A stretch of 64,000 nt of DNA, taken from positions 62,001 through 126,000 of the forward strand of contig CASHSZ010000126.1 in the NCBI GenBank assembly GCA_949358305.1. The letters are read 5' to 3'. Shown piece after piece: positions 10,150-22,142 of the stretch. Position numbers and translations under genes: made by a program. The notes below the pieces were generated by a model. The model saw only the letters and a list, made by a program, of their open reading frames with translations, made no database searches and had not been told where the DNA came from. The DNA is from Strigamia acuminata. Lineage: Eukaryota > Arthropoda > Chilopoda > Geophilomorpha > Linotaeniidae. The number at the start of each line of letters is the position of its first letter. The stretch's first letter is position 1.

Positions 10150-13100
10150 TTAACACAATCCACTGTAGTCACGACGAGCCTGTTTGCGAAGGCGACGTGA
10201 CCGGAAACTCTCGATTTCAGGCGGCGACGCGTCATCGACTGCGTCAGCGACACCTGTCGGCGGTTTTCGCAATTGATTTTCTTTGTTTTTCCGTTCGTCT
10301 TCGTTTTGCCATCTTTCCATAATTTCTTTCGGTCCATAGAGCGCTTTTAATCGCTCTTTTTCGCTTGGAATTGGGAAATTTGACACTTTTGTTGTATTTT
10401 CTTCAGGTTCAAAGAGTGTTTTTAACGAAATTTGATCGTCATCGCTAATAAATCGTTCTTTAGCGATCGGAATTGGCGAAATTGATGTGTTTTCTTCAAT
10501 TTCTTGTTGTTTCTCACTTTGTGTTGCAGTTTCATCAGCAAATGTGACTTTTTTAGCTGTCAATTCTTCTAATATTTCCGCTGGAATTTCTTCTCTGGGT
10601 TTATACGGTTTTAATCGTTCAATGTTAACAATATCTGTTTTCTTTCCATTTGAACTTCTAATTTCGTAGTCATTTGGCGCGGTTCTTCTTACTATTTCAT
10701 ATGGGCCTGAGAACTGTGGTAGGAGTTTTTCACTTAACCCAACTTTTCTATTGGGTGTTTTGAGATATACTAATTCTCCTGGGTCAAATTCCACATGGAC
10801 TCGGCCTTGATCGAATCTTTTTCTGCTTTTTTCTCCTTGCCATTCCAACCTTTCATTTGCTATCTTCCTAGCTTCTCTGATGAATTTTGAGGTTCGCAAG
10901 GTAAATTCTTTTTGAGGTAAGTTGAGGTTTACGTCCACGTTCAAATCGACTTCATATCCTTTCAAAAGATAATAAGGTGTATATCCTGTCGTTTCATGCA
11001 CACCGGTATTATATGAGAAAAGCAAAAATGGCAAAAAATCATCCCAGTCCCTCTGGTCCTTATCAACGTAAATCTGCAACATTTTTGCAAACGTCGCATT
11101 GAAACGCTCAGTAAGTCCATTGGTCCTTGGATGGTACCCTGAAGTGGTTTTGTGTAGGGCTTTAAACATATTTGATACTTCTTCCACCATTTTGTTTCTG
11201 TATTCTGTGCCTTTATCGCTCAGGATTTCTCTCGGACTGCCTTCCTTCAACATTAACTCATAAAGCAAAGTTCTAGCTGCTTCCAACGCTGTTGATGCTG
11301 GAGCTGCTCTAGCAATCACTGTCCGCGACAAATAATCTGTCATTACGAAAACATACTTGTTGCCCTTGTCGGAGGTCGGAAAACTTCCCAGTGTGTCAAT
11401 TCCAATCCTCTCGAAAGGCTTAGATATCGTAGACCACGGCTGCATTAAACCTTTTGGCGCTGTCGTCATTGATTTCGAGCTCGCGCAATGTGGACAAGAA
11501 AGTACGTAATTTCTAACGTCTTTATATATCCGGGGCCAGAAGAATCTTGTTCTCATCCTCTTCCATGTTTTGTTTAGGCCCAAGTGAGCACCCGTCAGTC
11601 CGTCATGCATTTCCTGAAGTACGTCAGTTTTTAGATGCTGCGGAACATATAACAGATTTACTTCCGTGTCTAGGGAATTCAAAGAATTTTTCTTCCTAAA
11701 CAACACATTGTCGAGAAGAACAAACTGCTTTAGAGGACGTCTTCTCTTCTTCGGAAGTTGCTCTACTTGATTCATTGCGGTGATCAATTCCAGTAGCTTC
11801 TTGTCCTTACGCTGCTCAGCAGGAAGGTCGAGCTGTTCGAGTAAAAGTGAGGGAACTATTTCGTTTTCTTCCTCGCTTAAATCTTCTGAAATTCTGCTCA
11901 AGGCGTCGGCATCTTTGTGCGCTTTTCCGCTCTTGTAGATCACATCGAAATCAAAGTCTACTAGCTGTAGGCTCCATCTAGCTAGTCTGCCATTGGGGTT
12001 TTTGACTGATTTTAGCCATTGGAGTGCCGAATGGTCTGTAATTATCTGGAACTTCTTACCATACAAATAAGGTCGGTACTTTTCAATTCCAAACAGAATG
12101 GCCAGACATTCCCTTTCTGTGGCTGTGTAATTCTGTTCTGCTTGGCTGAGAAGTCTGCTGGCATAAGCTATCACATGTTCTTGTTTGTTTATCTTCTGTT
12201 TCAACACTGCCCCAAGACCATATGCGCTCGCATCTGTCGATACCATGAAGGGTTCTTCAAAATTAGGGTGCGCAAGCACTGGCACGGTGATAAGGGCGGT
12301 CCTTAACGTTTTAAAGGCCTTGTCATGAGGTGGGCCCCAATCAAATTTCTCGTCCTTCTTCGTCAAATTGACTAAGGGCTTGGATATGTCCGCAAAACCT
12401 GGAATGAACTTCCTGTAATACGAACAGAGCCCTATGAATCCTCGAAGAAGTTTGAGGTTAGTAGGAACTGGAAACTTTGCGACGGATTCCAAGTTCCTAG
12501 GGTCTGGTGATATACCCTCAGAGTCCACGACATGTCCCAAATACTTAATGGTGTTCGTCCCAAATGTGCACTTGCTCAACTTCACCTTTAAATTAGATTG
12601 TCTAAGCTTGTCGAAAACGTTGTCTAGATCTTTCAGATGCTGATCGAAGGTTTTAGAGAAAATGATAAGGTCGTCAATGTACGCTATACAAACTTTGCCT
12701 AGGAGGTTGCCTAAAACTTTGTTCATTAGCTTTTGAAAAGCCGCTGGACTATTGCATAATCCCATTCCTAGGACGTTAAACTCAAAATGTCCGCTTGAAG
12801 TGGTAAACGCTGTTTTTTCACGATCTTGTTCATCTATTTCGACTTGATAATATCCTTGAATAAGATCCATCATGGAGAAGAACTGTGCACCTGCCAGCTG
12901 ATCTAAAGTGTCATCTATTCTTGGCAATGGGTACACCATTTTCTTTGTTATCGCATTCAAACGTCTCCAGTCGACACAAAATCTCCACTAACTATCTCTT
13001 TTCTTTATTAGCAATACAGGCGCGCTCCAGGGACTTTCTGATTCCCTTATCACTCCCATATCAAGCAATTTCTTTGTTTCCTCAGCTTCGACTTCTTTTT

Positions 13101-14093
13101 CCTTCATAGAACGACGATACGGTTGCAAATGTATTGGTTCATGGTCTCCAGTATCGATTTTATGCTTATACACTTGAACTCTTCCCAAATCCTTGTCAGA
13201 AACAGCAAATCTGTCTTGATTCTTTTGAAGAAGTTGTCGCATTTGCTCTTGTTGGTCTTTATTCATTTTATCTTTTGCTATTGAGGAGTCAAAGTCAAAA
13301 CAGTGTACCTGTTTTTCATCAAACACCCCAACATCAACCACATAATAAGCTTTTGCGATTGCTGACTTCTCCTTCAGAAAGACTGCCTTCTTGGTTGGGT
13401 TAGCCACTCGAATGATGCCTTTTCCGTTCTTGAAATCTGTTAAAGTTTTACAACCTATCACAGCAAATCTGTCAGTAACATTATGTAATGGTTGCACAAA
13501 CATGTCTAATGTTATTGCTTTATTCAAATAGATGGGAACAATGCATTCGTGCATTGGTGGTATAGTGATGTTTTTCATTACCCTCGCAACATAATTCTGA
13601 TCAACAAAAGTTTTATTCATTGGAAATGACACTTCCTTTCCACTAGTTCGGCCCACAAAGATTTTTTGTTTGTCATAGTCTAACACACACTTCGCGAACA
13701 GCATGAATGGGTCACTTAGCAGTAATTCATAATGAAATCCTTTAACAATCAGGACCTCGATCCTGTATGTTAATTCACCAATTGTAATGTTCATCTTGGT
13801 TTTTCCTATTGGAGTCACAAGTTCTCCGCTTACCCCTTGTAATCGTATATTTGGGCTTGGCGGGTACTTCAACTGTAAAGCTTCAGCAAGCTCTTCGCTG
13901 ATAACATTGCGTTTTCCTCCAGTGTCCATAACTGCCTTGACTTCCATGTTGTTCACTATTACTGGAATTTCCAATAGAGATTCTGAAATGTTCATTTCGA
14001 CTACGATTATCTTCTCTCTTCTATTCTTTCTTTTCTTCTTTGGATGACAACATCTTCCTTGTTGATGGTGACATCTTCTTTGTGGCCGACCCA
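10150..14093 (-). pseudogene. Gypsy-Ulp Pol: PR, RT, RNase H, IN with an in-frame TAG
   Basis: Pol lies in the -1 frame relative to Gag. The protease carries VMDTGG (near 13920). RT reaches LLIKKRDS, then TAG at 12990-12988, then WRFCVDW, so the stop falls inside the conserved KKxGxWRFCVDYR block. After it come YIDD (near 12680), RNase H (STDASAYGLGAVL), the integrase HHCC zinc region (about 11600-11490), the DDE residues in GIDTLG, LSDKGTEY and GLTERFNATF, then a basic tail to 10150. Everything except the stop looks intact. A single recent nonsense or small indel change is the simplest reading; programmed readthrough at this point would be unusual. Confidence 0.92.
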
Positions 14094-15425
14094 CTAGTTT
14101 TCCTCTTCTTGTTGACCTTGTTGTGGGTTCTGCTTAGGATTAGGGTTAGTTTTACCACCCCCTTGTGTCCTTTTCTTCTTAAACCACCTTCTGTTGTTTG
14201 GGTTCCCTCTATTTTCCTGAGATTGTTGCTCCTGTGGCGCTGATGTGTTATGTTCACAACCATAACGATGCCAACATCCACATGAACGCGTTGTTGTCGG
14301 ACTGCTATTTGACCGCTGTCTACCTCTGTTGTATCTACCTCTAAAGTTCTGTCCGCGCTGCGATGCTGGAATATACCACTCGCCTTGTATGAATAATGGA
14401 ACCGATTGTTGTGGCTCTACTGACTCACTAACGAGCTTTTGCTGTTTTAATTTAATATTTTCAGCTAATAACTCGGCGTAGCTTACTGGGGATCCCCCTG
14501 TTCCAGACAGTATACCTGTTGTCGTAGGGTTCACCTTTTCATCTACTACTTTTTTGAACATTGTGAGCAGTAGATCCGCTGGTTCTTCTGTTTTATGACT
14601 TTCATACAATTTAAGTCTCTGTTCCATTTCTTCTAACGTTGATGGAAATACCGTTATCATCATCTTCTGCATTGCAGGCTTCAAACCTTGGTAAACATAA
14701 TTTATTTTCTGAGTTTCAGTCATCTCTGGTAGAATAAACGCACATTCGGCCAAGACTTTCTTCATGAAGGCATCTGCTGTACCCTCTTTGTGTTTCATGA
14801 AGTGGAGAGTATTGTAAACATTTTCTTGGCTTCTTCTAAATTTTTTCTCGATCTGTGGTTTCCAATCCGTCCATTTCCATGTCGGATTCTTCTTAAGTTG
14901 TTCCACAAACCATGCCAATCCATCAGTCTTTAGGGCTAATGCCAGATGTTTTACCCTCTCATCATCTGTTCCTATTGTAGCTTCGTATGCCACAAGCCAT
15001 TGGTCGATGTTGCCCTTTTCTGTATCATAAGTGACAACAGGTCGCTTCTGCACTACCAAACTCTTCAATAAGTCGGTCAATACGTCCGTTGGAGTCTGTG
15101 GTGATGTCATTTTCGGAAAATTTGGTTCAATTGCTGTTGGAACTGGTTTAGTCTTTACTGGTGTAAATGTCTTTATTATTTCCTCTAAACCTTTTTGTGG
15201 AATTAATTTTATTGCTGGAGTAGCAAAATCCAATTTCTGTAGGATTGATTGAGGTTGAGATCGGACTTCTTTATCTTCCTTCTGAGGTTCAGTGTCAGAT
15301 TCGGATTTAGCGCTTTTACTTCTTCTAGTGGTGATATTTTTCAAATTTGGTTCAGGTGACTGCAAATTTTGTAGATCCTGAAGATTATCCAAGTTGAATT
15401 GTGACAATTTCACTGGCTTATCCAC
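14094..15425 (-). CDS. Gypsy-Ulp Gag
   Basis: A 443-codon Gag. Residues about 130-310 form a retrotransposon Gag domain (KKNPTWKWTDWKPQIEKKF, then NVYNTLHFMKHKEGTADAFM). The C-terminal quarter is Arg/Asn/Gln-rich with a short CGCWHRYGCEH cluster instead of a standard CCHC knuckle. It ends in TAG at 14094; Pol follows in the -1 frame through a short overlap, as in most Ty3/gypsy elements. I saw no perfect X-XXY-YYZ slippery heptamer. Confidence 0.88.
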   Translation of the reverse strand: MDKPVKLSQFNLDNLQDLQNLQSPEPNLKNITTRRSKSAKSESDTEPQKEDKEVRSQPQSILQKLDFATPAIKLIPQKGLEEIIKTFTPVKTKPVPTAIEPNFPKMTSPQTPTDVLTDLLKSLVVQKRPVVTYDTEKGNIDQWLVAYEATIGTDDERVKHLALALKTDGLAWFVEQLKKNPTWKWTDWKPQIEKKFRRSQENVYNTLHFMKHKEGTADAFMKKVLAECAFILPEMTETQKINYVYQGLKPAMQKMMITVFPSTLEEMEQRLKLYESHKTEEPADLLLTMFKKVVDEKVNPTTTGILSGTGGSPVSYAELLAENIKLKQQKLVSESVEPQQSVPLFIQGEWYIPASQRGQNFRGRYNRGRQRSNSSPTTTRSCGCWHRYGCEHNTSAPQEQQSQENRGNPNNRRWFKKKRTQGGGKTNPNPKQNPQQGQQEEEN

Positions 15426-15954
15426 TATGAAGCCTTATATTGCCCTTTTTTATTCACTTCACTAGCACTAATCTCTTTCTAAACACTGAATACACTAACA
15501 CGAATTCATTACCTGAAAACTTAAAGTGTTATTAGCATATAATACATAAATATTACACTCAAAATTACAAAGAAAATAATCCAACAATAACATTTCAAAA
15601 CAATTTTTCAATTCCTATAAATTCACAAAATTTCCTGTAAATAAATATCAAAATTAGTATTTATACACTATATATTTTATTTATTTTAAATATAACAATT
15701 GTAAATCAATTTATTAATCCCTAATAAACAATTAAACTCTATTTTTATTTCCAAAATGCAAATTATTTCACACAATGACATTAAATATTCAAGCTGTGAC
15801 TTCACTTATTTTTACCAACTCTGAGTCATTCAAGATAATTGCTATAAAATCAGCAATTTTCAAGTTTTTATTTCTAGATTTTTATTAAATTATTTTGGCA
15901 ATTTTAATCCAATTTTAATGGGATTTTAAATCTAAACGGGCCACAATCGAGACC
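15426..15954 (-). other. Gypsy-Ulp leader, untranslated
   Basis: About 530 bp of very AT-rich leader between the PBS and Gag ATG. No ORF worth noting. Confidence 0.7.
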
Positions 15955-15966
15955 GCATCTCCACCA
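15955..15966 (-). promoter_or_regulatory. Gypsy-Ulp primer-binding site (tRNA-Ala)
   Basis: On the element strand TGGTGGAGATGC starts 2 nt after the LTR. It is a 12-nt match to the 3' end of animal tRNA-Ala (GCATCTCCACCA). Confidence 0.65.
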
Positions 15967-15968
15967 GT

Positions 15969-16469
15969 TGTTACGTGGCTAAATGGGGATTGATTTAGTC
16001 CTACGTGACATGAAGTTAATCAAGAATGACACAGGGTTTTATATGTAAAATGCCTACTGGCTTTATTAATCAAAGTCGGACATTTACTAACGTAAATGTT
16101 CGGTCAACAGCTCTTATTACATTTGTTCATTTATTAACCTAAAATATAAATCATTCATTCAATTCAAATAAATAACTAAATAAGGATGATGCTGTTGTCA
16201 ATTCAATTCAGTTTAGAAAACCTAGTCCTGCCTGACCGTCAACCGGCTGGCAGTAGTAGGTGAAGGTAACAGTTTGAGACTCAAAAGAGATCTGAGCTCT
16301 CTGGCTTAATCAACTCACTAAGTAAACTCCTATTCCCCCTATCAACTAAGTTGAACGGTCTGTGCATCTTATTAGGTGCGCAGCGCCGTCTAGTGAGAAT
16401 TCATTACATTAAATGCCTAACAGAGCAAGCAGAGCCAGCCGATACATGGTACGGCTCTACCGCGTAACA
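15969..16469 (-). repeat. Gypsy-Ulp 5' LTR
   Basis: 501 bp, the element's 5' LTR on the minus strand, next to the tRNA-Ala PBS. Confidence 0.93.
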
Positions 16470-16473
16470 ATAT

Positions 16474-19400
16474 GGCACAGCAGATTGGGTCATCTACACA
16501 CCAATGCTATGAAACTTCTGGCCGGAAATGAACAAGTGTATGGAGTAACCCCGGCAGAAGTAAATAAAGAACTTTCTTGCAATCATTGCAGAATTGCAAA
16601 ATCAACCCGTGTTTCTCACAAACCGGATGAACATCCAATTTCCACAAAGGCTTTAGATCTCCTGCACATGGACGTGTGGGGAGCTTCAAGAACGACTTCC
16701 TACCGGGGCGCGCGTTACGTGCTAACTATAATAGATGACGCCACGCGCTACGCCTGGATATTTCCGATGGCCCAGAAATCCCAAGTATTTGGACTTTTCA
16801 AGGATTATGTCACACGAATAGAGCGAGTGACTAACAAACGAGTTAAGGCCATCTGAACTGACCGAGGAGGAGAATTCATGTCAAATGAATTTGAGAGATA
16901 TCTGAAGGAAACTGAAATTCAAGCCCAGAGGACCAATCCCCATAGTCCCGCTATGAATGGCACAGCAGAGCGGATAAACCGCACAATAGCAGATTACACT
17001 CGTGCCATATTAGATAAAACTGGTCTTCCAAATGAACTTTGGGCGGAATTCGCAGTGACATTCTCGTATATAAAGAATCGATGCCCTCATTCTCGTCTTA
17101 AAAATGAGGTGCCCTACATTTTATGGCGACGACGTGCCCTTTCACTCCGACACCTTCGGAAGTTAGGTTCCAAGTGCTGGGTCCACCATACAGCGCCTGG
17201 CAGGGACAAATTAGACCCACGAGCTTGGGAGGGCTATTTAGTCGGATACGCCACGACAACAAGAGGATATCGCGTTTGGAATCCACAGGATAATAAGGTC
17301 ATTGAGTCGATCCATGTCCAGATTGATGAGCGGCAATCATACAGACGCTCTAACCATTACCGCGGTCCACAAGACCCATGGATGGGACCAGATTTGGACC
17401 AAACGCAATCAATCTCGCATAATCGCCAAATGCAGCGAACTTCTCGACCACAAGTGAGATTTGACGACGGTCTGCAGTATACCGATTGGCCTAAATTTTC
17501 GGATTCAGAAGACGAAAATGATACGGATTATGATTCTGATGATTCAACTCCGCAAGGTGCTCAATACCGGACCCCGCCAGTCACTCCACCTCCGGGATCT
17601 CCCATACGAGCTCCACTGATTACTCCAGTGATAACACCAGTGCCGAGTCCAGTTATTACTCCCGGCAACACTCCAAGTCATACACCGCCAGGAACACCAC
17701 CAGGTTCACCTCCGAGTTTTGTAAATGCTCGTCGAGGCTCTCGTGGCAATGCGCCTCAAGCTCATCAAGCGGCGCACCATGGTCCGCCTCCAACTGGAGC
17801 CGCAACGGCTTACAAATGGCGTTACATTGGTGGAGATACTGAGTGCAGACACTGGAAACGAGAAGAACATCTGCGTAAAGTGCAGGAACCTGGCAAATTA
17901 AAAACAGATGTTTATTATTTCCCGGAAGCAGGACTCCGACTACGTTCTAGAGGCGACGTTGAGGAATTCTGCCACATGAACAACATTCCGTATGATCCCG
18001 AACTATTCTATTTTGGAAATATGGAATATGAATTAGAGAATCTCCCACCACCACTTCCCAGAGTGCACCTTTGTCGTCGTGATCCCACAAGTTACGCAGA
18101 GGCTGTAAGATTTCCGGATGCGACAAAATGGCAAGAAGCCATTAATGAGGAGTTGGACACTTTTGCAAAGAGAGGCGTCTACGAAGAAGTCCCAAAACCG
18201 GAAAATACGACAATATTGGGATGCAAGTGGCTCTTCAAACTAAAGGAGGATTCTCAGGGCAAACCAGCGAGATATCGCGCCAGATTAGTGGCACAGGGCT
18301 TTCGTCAAACGTTAGGAGTAGACTATGATGAGGTCTTCAGCCCTGTTGTCAACTTCGTTCTTATACGCCTGTTTTTCTGCCTGTTAGTTGTCCTTAAAGG
18401 ATGGAAGGACGCGCATTTGGACGTCAAATGCGCGTACCTATACGGCGATCTTGCACATAAAGTGTACATGCGTATTCCAGCTGGCGCAACATGTTCAAAT
18501 CCAAATCACGTATGGTTATTGATTAGGTCGCTCTATGGACTCCACCAATCGGGGCGACAATGGTTTGAGAAGCTTGACCAAACCTTGCGTGATTTGGGCT
18601 TTCGAAGATTACCAGGGTGCAACTGCGTGTACATCTACGGGACCTCTGCCGTGATGCTTATCTATGTCGACGACATTGTTTTATTCTACGCAACCGACGG
18701 CATCCTGACTCACCTAATCGCTCTCATCAGTACCAAATTTGACATTGTAAATTTGGGTCCCATCTCGAAACTCTTAGGCGTTGAGTTCATCCGCACATCA
18801 AAAGGGATCTATATCTCTCAAAAGTCATACATCCAAAAGATCCTTAAGAAGTTCGAGATCACACCCGACAAACTCATCAAAGTGCCCATGACTCCAGGGA
18901 CGACGCTCGTCAAAGGGCCAAAAGAGAATTTGCCCGAGTTTCCATACCGTTCGTTGATAGGCTCACTTCTCTTCCTCGCGTCCAGGACACGACCTGACAT
19001 TCTATATTCAGTTATCCTATTATCCCAGTTCAACAACTGCTATGATCACACCCACATCAAAGCTTTAATGCAAGTGGTTCGCTATGTGGGAAATACCATT
19101 GATTATGCCATTGAACTTTCAAACTGCACTAGTGGACAGCTTTGGGGATATACTGATGCGTCCTGGGCCACGGACATTACCACGTCATTAAGTTTCGGCG
19201 GATATATTGCATACATTGGAAATGTCCCCATCGGATGGAGTTGCCGAAAACAAACCAGCGTGGCGTGCTCAACGATGGAAGCGGAATTTGTCGCCCTCGT
19301 TGAGTACGTTCGGGAGCTGTATTGGTTAGACTATGTTTATAGTTCCGTCCCGATGTTGAATCGATCAACAAAACCAATAGTGTTCTCCGACGCGCTTTCT

Positions 19401-19613
19401 TCCATCCAATTCACTTCAAATGACGTGGAGAATAGTAAGACGAAACATATCCGAGTGAAGTTTCATTGGATTCGGGAATGGTACACAGCAGGTGCATTCG
19501 AACTGAGAAAGATTCCTGGACCAATGAATGTAGCAGACATCTTCACCAAATGGTTGAGTTCAACACAACTACGTCTGCTGATCTCTCGGATCTTCAACTT
19601 TAACCTATCGTGA
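16474..19613 (+). pseudogene. Copia 1 integrase, reverse transcriptase, RNase H (broken by a stop)
   Basis: Continuation of the copia 1 polyprotein. GAG-pre-integrase (WHSRLGHLHT) comes first, then the integrase zinc region, MDVWG and VDDATRY, then TGA at 16854-16856 directly before TDRGGEF. Copia 2 has Arg at this point; CGA to TGA is a one-base CpG-type transition. After the stop the frame is open to 19613: integrase glutamate in MNGTAERINR, Pro/Thr-rich linker, RT with LDVKCAYLYGD and YVDD (near 18665), and RNase H with TDASWATD and STMEAEFVAL. All catalytic motifs are present, so the lesion is recent. Confidence 0.92.
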
Positions 19614-19802
19614 CATTCCTTATTTATTTACCCAACTTCGAGGATCATCAAGTTCCAGTGGGAATTTTCGGGCTTCCGTAGCGATTGTATTAACAGTACC
19701 CGGCTTGATGGTTCGCCCTTTTATTTTCCTTTATTGTATAATGTAAAGTTACATTTTGAGATGTCCCCACTTATGTTCGATTAGCTTTTACTATTTGGCA
19801 TC

Positions 19803-19814
19803 GAAGGGGGAAAT
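19803..19814 (+). promoter_or_regulatory. Copia 1 polypurine tract
   Basis: gaagggggaaat directly before the 3' LTR; the plus-strand primer site in LTR elements. Confidence 0.75.
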
Positions 19815-20288
19815 TGTTGTTTTCCGATACCAAATAGTGCTCCGTACTCATCACGGATATTATTAGTATTTTTCCCAGCATCAAGCTGAATCCTATATTT
19901 ATTTAGTCTTTAATTGATTATTTAGCATTGGGCATAATGCTGCCCGCAGCTTAGCATTATATAAGTTTACCTTTTCCAACACCAGATGGTGTCACTTGTA
20001 CTTTTCACAAATCCAAGATGTCAGCCTGCACGTATGCAGTGCTTTATCATTGCTTTTCATCCAAATGGATTCACATTGTAAGTTTTGCTTTTATTTATTA
20101 AATATATGTTATTTTTACACTGCCTAGTTGTTGTTTAGCTGCGGATAAGCACGTTTTCCACGTGCGGCAGCTCTTTTCTGCTCGCCATTAGCGGCGACGT
20201 TGCGCGCCCGCCATTTCGGCCGCGCATTCGCGTTATTCACGCTTCCACACGGTCGTACAGACCGCCAAGCGCCTCCTCCTCTGCTACA
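19815..20288 (+). repeat. Copia 1 3' LTR
   Basis: 474 bp, seemingly identical to the 5' LTR, followed by the TGTAC target duplication. Confidence 0.95.
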
Positions 20289-20293
20289 TGTAC

Positions 20294-20728
20294 TGCAGTT
20301 TAGGCTTGTGCGACCGTTTGTCTGCACAACTCGCTAAACTGGAGTGGTTTTTACTATTTCTAGCTGGCTTGCTAAAATAAGGTGGCAATCTTATCACGCA
20401 GGTTACTCTGCGGAGGTTAACACTAATCAAACGTACTCACGGCAATTTGAATCCTTTGTCCCTGGTCACTTCTAGTTCTTGACTTAGGCCTGATCGGTAG
20501 GACGATAGATTTTGCGTGTGTTTCTTGCTTGATGTTTGTGTTGGTTCTGCCCGCTCAGTGCAAGGCAAATTCCTTTGCACAAAGCGGGGTTGACAGGTGA
20601 CTAAAGCCACCTAATGGTGGAGGAGGCAAATTTCCCCCACTCCCTCAGGGCAGACGCCCGTCCATTGACTAGATGTCAATGCTCTGAGGGAAGGGAGGCG
20701 CGCGTGCGACCCCCCTTTCTCTACCCGG
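20294..20728 (-). mobile_element. LTR X, segment 2
   Basis: Middle piece of minus-strand LTR X, between the right TSD of copia element 1 and the left end of the giant-ORF LTR element. GC-rich, with a 10-bp inverted pair ccctcagggc/ctgagggaag near 20640-20690. No gene is seen. Confidence 0.55.
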
Positions 20729-21886
20729 TGTAGTGACCCTAGTGGTCACTAGAGAAGAGTCAGAAATAAGTCTAAATTATTATTTATTTTATTTATTTTG
20801 TCTCATATTTTTTTATGAGTTAACAAGGAAGTTGAACACAAGGAGGAGAAATGTGGGTGGTTGCCAGGGCAACTTGTCCACCAGCTGATAGAGACAGGAA
20901 ATGCTTCCTGCCTGAGAGAGAAATCCTCAGTATGAATTCAACTTTTGCCAGAGAACAACCACAAAAACCACCTGAGAAACTTCCAGTATTTTTGTGATTC
21001 CACCAAGAGTTGATAGTATTCTTGAATTAGTCAAGCACTAATTTGGGAGTTTTCCTACTGCTGAAACCAGTCAGCAGCGGGATATTTCGGTCTTGCCGCA
21101 ATTCACTTGCGGTGGGATTTTATTCATTCTTGAGTCAACTCATTGTTGGCTCGGGATTTCGCCTCGCTGAGAAGAGAATCCAGCTAGACGTCAACTTGCT
21201 TAGCGCAACCGCTAAGTGAGAACTTTGTGTGGAAATAGCCACAATTTGGAGTCGCAACGGACGAGTTGCGAGAGAACGTCGGAAGAACGGAAATTGGTCC
21301 GAATTCATCACCGAGTCGGAATTAGTCCGTGTCGCCGAGATTCGAGAGTCGAGTCGCGAAGATTCGTATGAGAAGCGAGAGAGAAGTTGCACGGAAATGT
21401 GTCCGTTTCGTCGAGAAAATCTTCGAGAACGGAATTGAGTCCGGCTACGAGTCATCATTAGTCGGAAATTTGTCCGTGTCGTCGGGAACGAACGCCGGGA
21501 GTAGAAAACGAAGATCGGACGTCGCGAACGATTGGTGAACGTTGCCGTAACGTCGCCGTAACGTCGCCGTAACGTTGCCGTAACGTTGGCGCGGAATTCA
21601 CCGCGAACGTCGCCATTTTGTATTATTTTCGCCATTTCACCTTCAATTATTATTACTTTTACCTTTAATTCCTATTATTTAATTGTATTTTACTATTAGT
21701 TTATTCAAGCCAAGAATAAATCTTTTTCCTTTATTTAAGAACTAATTAGTGATTATTTCTTCTTTGATTAGTCAGTTAAGATTTTAGAGTTGAGTTTTAG
21801 TATTATTTGATAAGTCTTGTCTAAGCAACCAATGAGCAGCAGTTTATTACTTTATTAATTTAGAGTAGTAATTCGGGCTCATTACA
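20729..21886 (+). repeat. Giant-ORF element 5' LTR
   Basis: 1158 bp. It contains an 11-bp tandem repeat GTYGCCGTAAC, four copies at 21541-21584, and AATAAA near 21716. The 166-codon ORF on the minus strand is a by-product and recurs only because the LTR is duplicated. Confidence 0.92.
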
Positions 21887-21888
21887 CT

Positions 21889-21911
21889 TGGGGGCCCGTT
21901 TGATTTGAACC
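21889..21911 (+). promoter_or_regulatory. Giant-ORF element primer-binding site, tRNA-Pro-like
   Basis: Starts 3 nt after the LTR with TGGGGGCCCG. Its complement ends in CCCCCA preceded by a GGTTCAAATC-like T-arm, as in tRNA-Pro, with a divergent middle. The assignment is tentative. Confidence 0.5.
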
Positions 21912-22142
21912 TGAAAGAACTTGTAATTAGTTAAGGGACCAAATTTGTTTGGAAAATTGTTTTGTGATAGGCTAGAGTTAGTTAGATTGAGGAACTTCTA
22001 TTTTTGATTTGTAGTAAGAATAGGTGTGATTTTTTTTGTTCTCAAACAAAAAAAGGGGGGAAAAGGTTAACAGAGTTTAGAAGATATTTTTCTAAGTTAA
22101 ACTATTTCTTTCTTCACTATCCTGTCTACTAAAATTAACATC

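Larger units (their letters stand above)
7771..16469 (-). mobile_element. Ty3/gypsy element with extra Ulp1-like protease ORF, nested in copia 1
   Basis: An 8.7-kb minus-strand Ty3/gypsy element with 501-bp LTRs (7771-8271 and 15969-16469, two differences by eye), TGTTACG...CGTAACA ends and a 4-bp duplication ATAT (7767-7770, 16470-16473). Order from the right: LTR, tRNA-Ala PBS, Gag, PR-RT-RNaseH-IN in the -1 frame, a separate third ORF like a C48 cysteine protease, PPT, LTR. The third ORF stands where envelope stands in errantiviruses but is not an envelope. Pol has one in-frame TAG. It interrupts copia 1 between protease and GAG-pre-integrase. Confidence 0.95.
4736..20288 (+). mobile_element. 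Copia element 1 (Ty1/copia), carrying a nested gypsy element
   Basis: Ty1/copia retrotransposon with two 474-bp LTRs that look identical, flanked by a perfect 5-bp duplication TGTAC (4731-4735, 20289-20293). Without the nested gypsy element and one TSD copy it is about 6.85 kb, normal for copia. The order PBS, Gag, PR, IN, RT, RNase H, PPT is complete. Two lesions break the single polyprotein frame: the gypsy insertion at 7771 and a TGA at 16854. It should therefore be unable to move by itself. It is related to copia element 2 (51120-57934), with the same domain layout and similar leader phrases. Confidence 0.95.

Noticed and set aside
14090-14110. Classic -1 slippery heptamer at the gypsy-Ulp Gag end
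   Set aside because: GGAAAAC before the stop does not fit X-XXY-YYZ; only the -1 frame relation is supported.
21135-21635. 166-codon minus-strand ORF, repeated exactly at 27693-28193
   Set aside because: It lies inside both LTRs of the giant-ORF element; identity follows from LTR duplication, and the peptide is low-complexity Arg/Ser/Thr.
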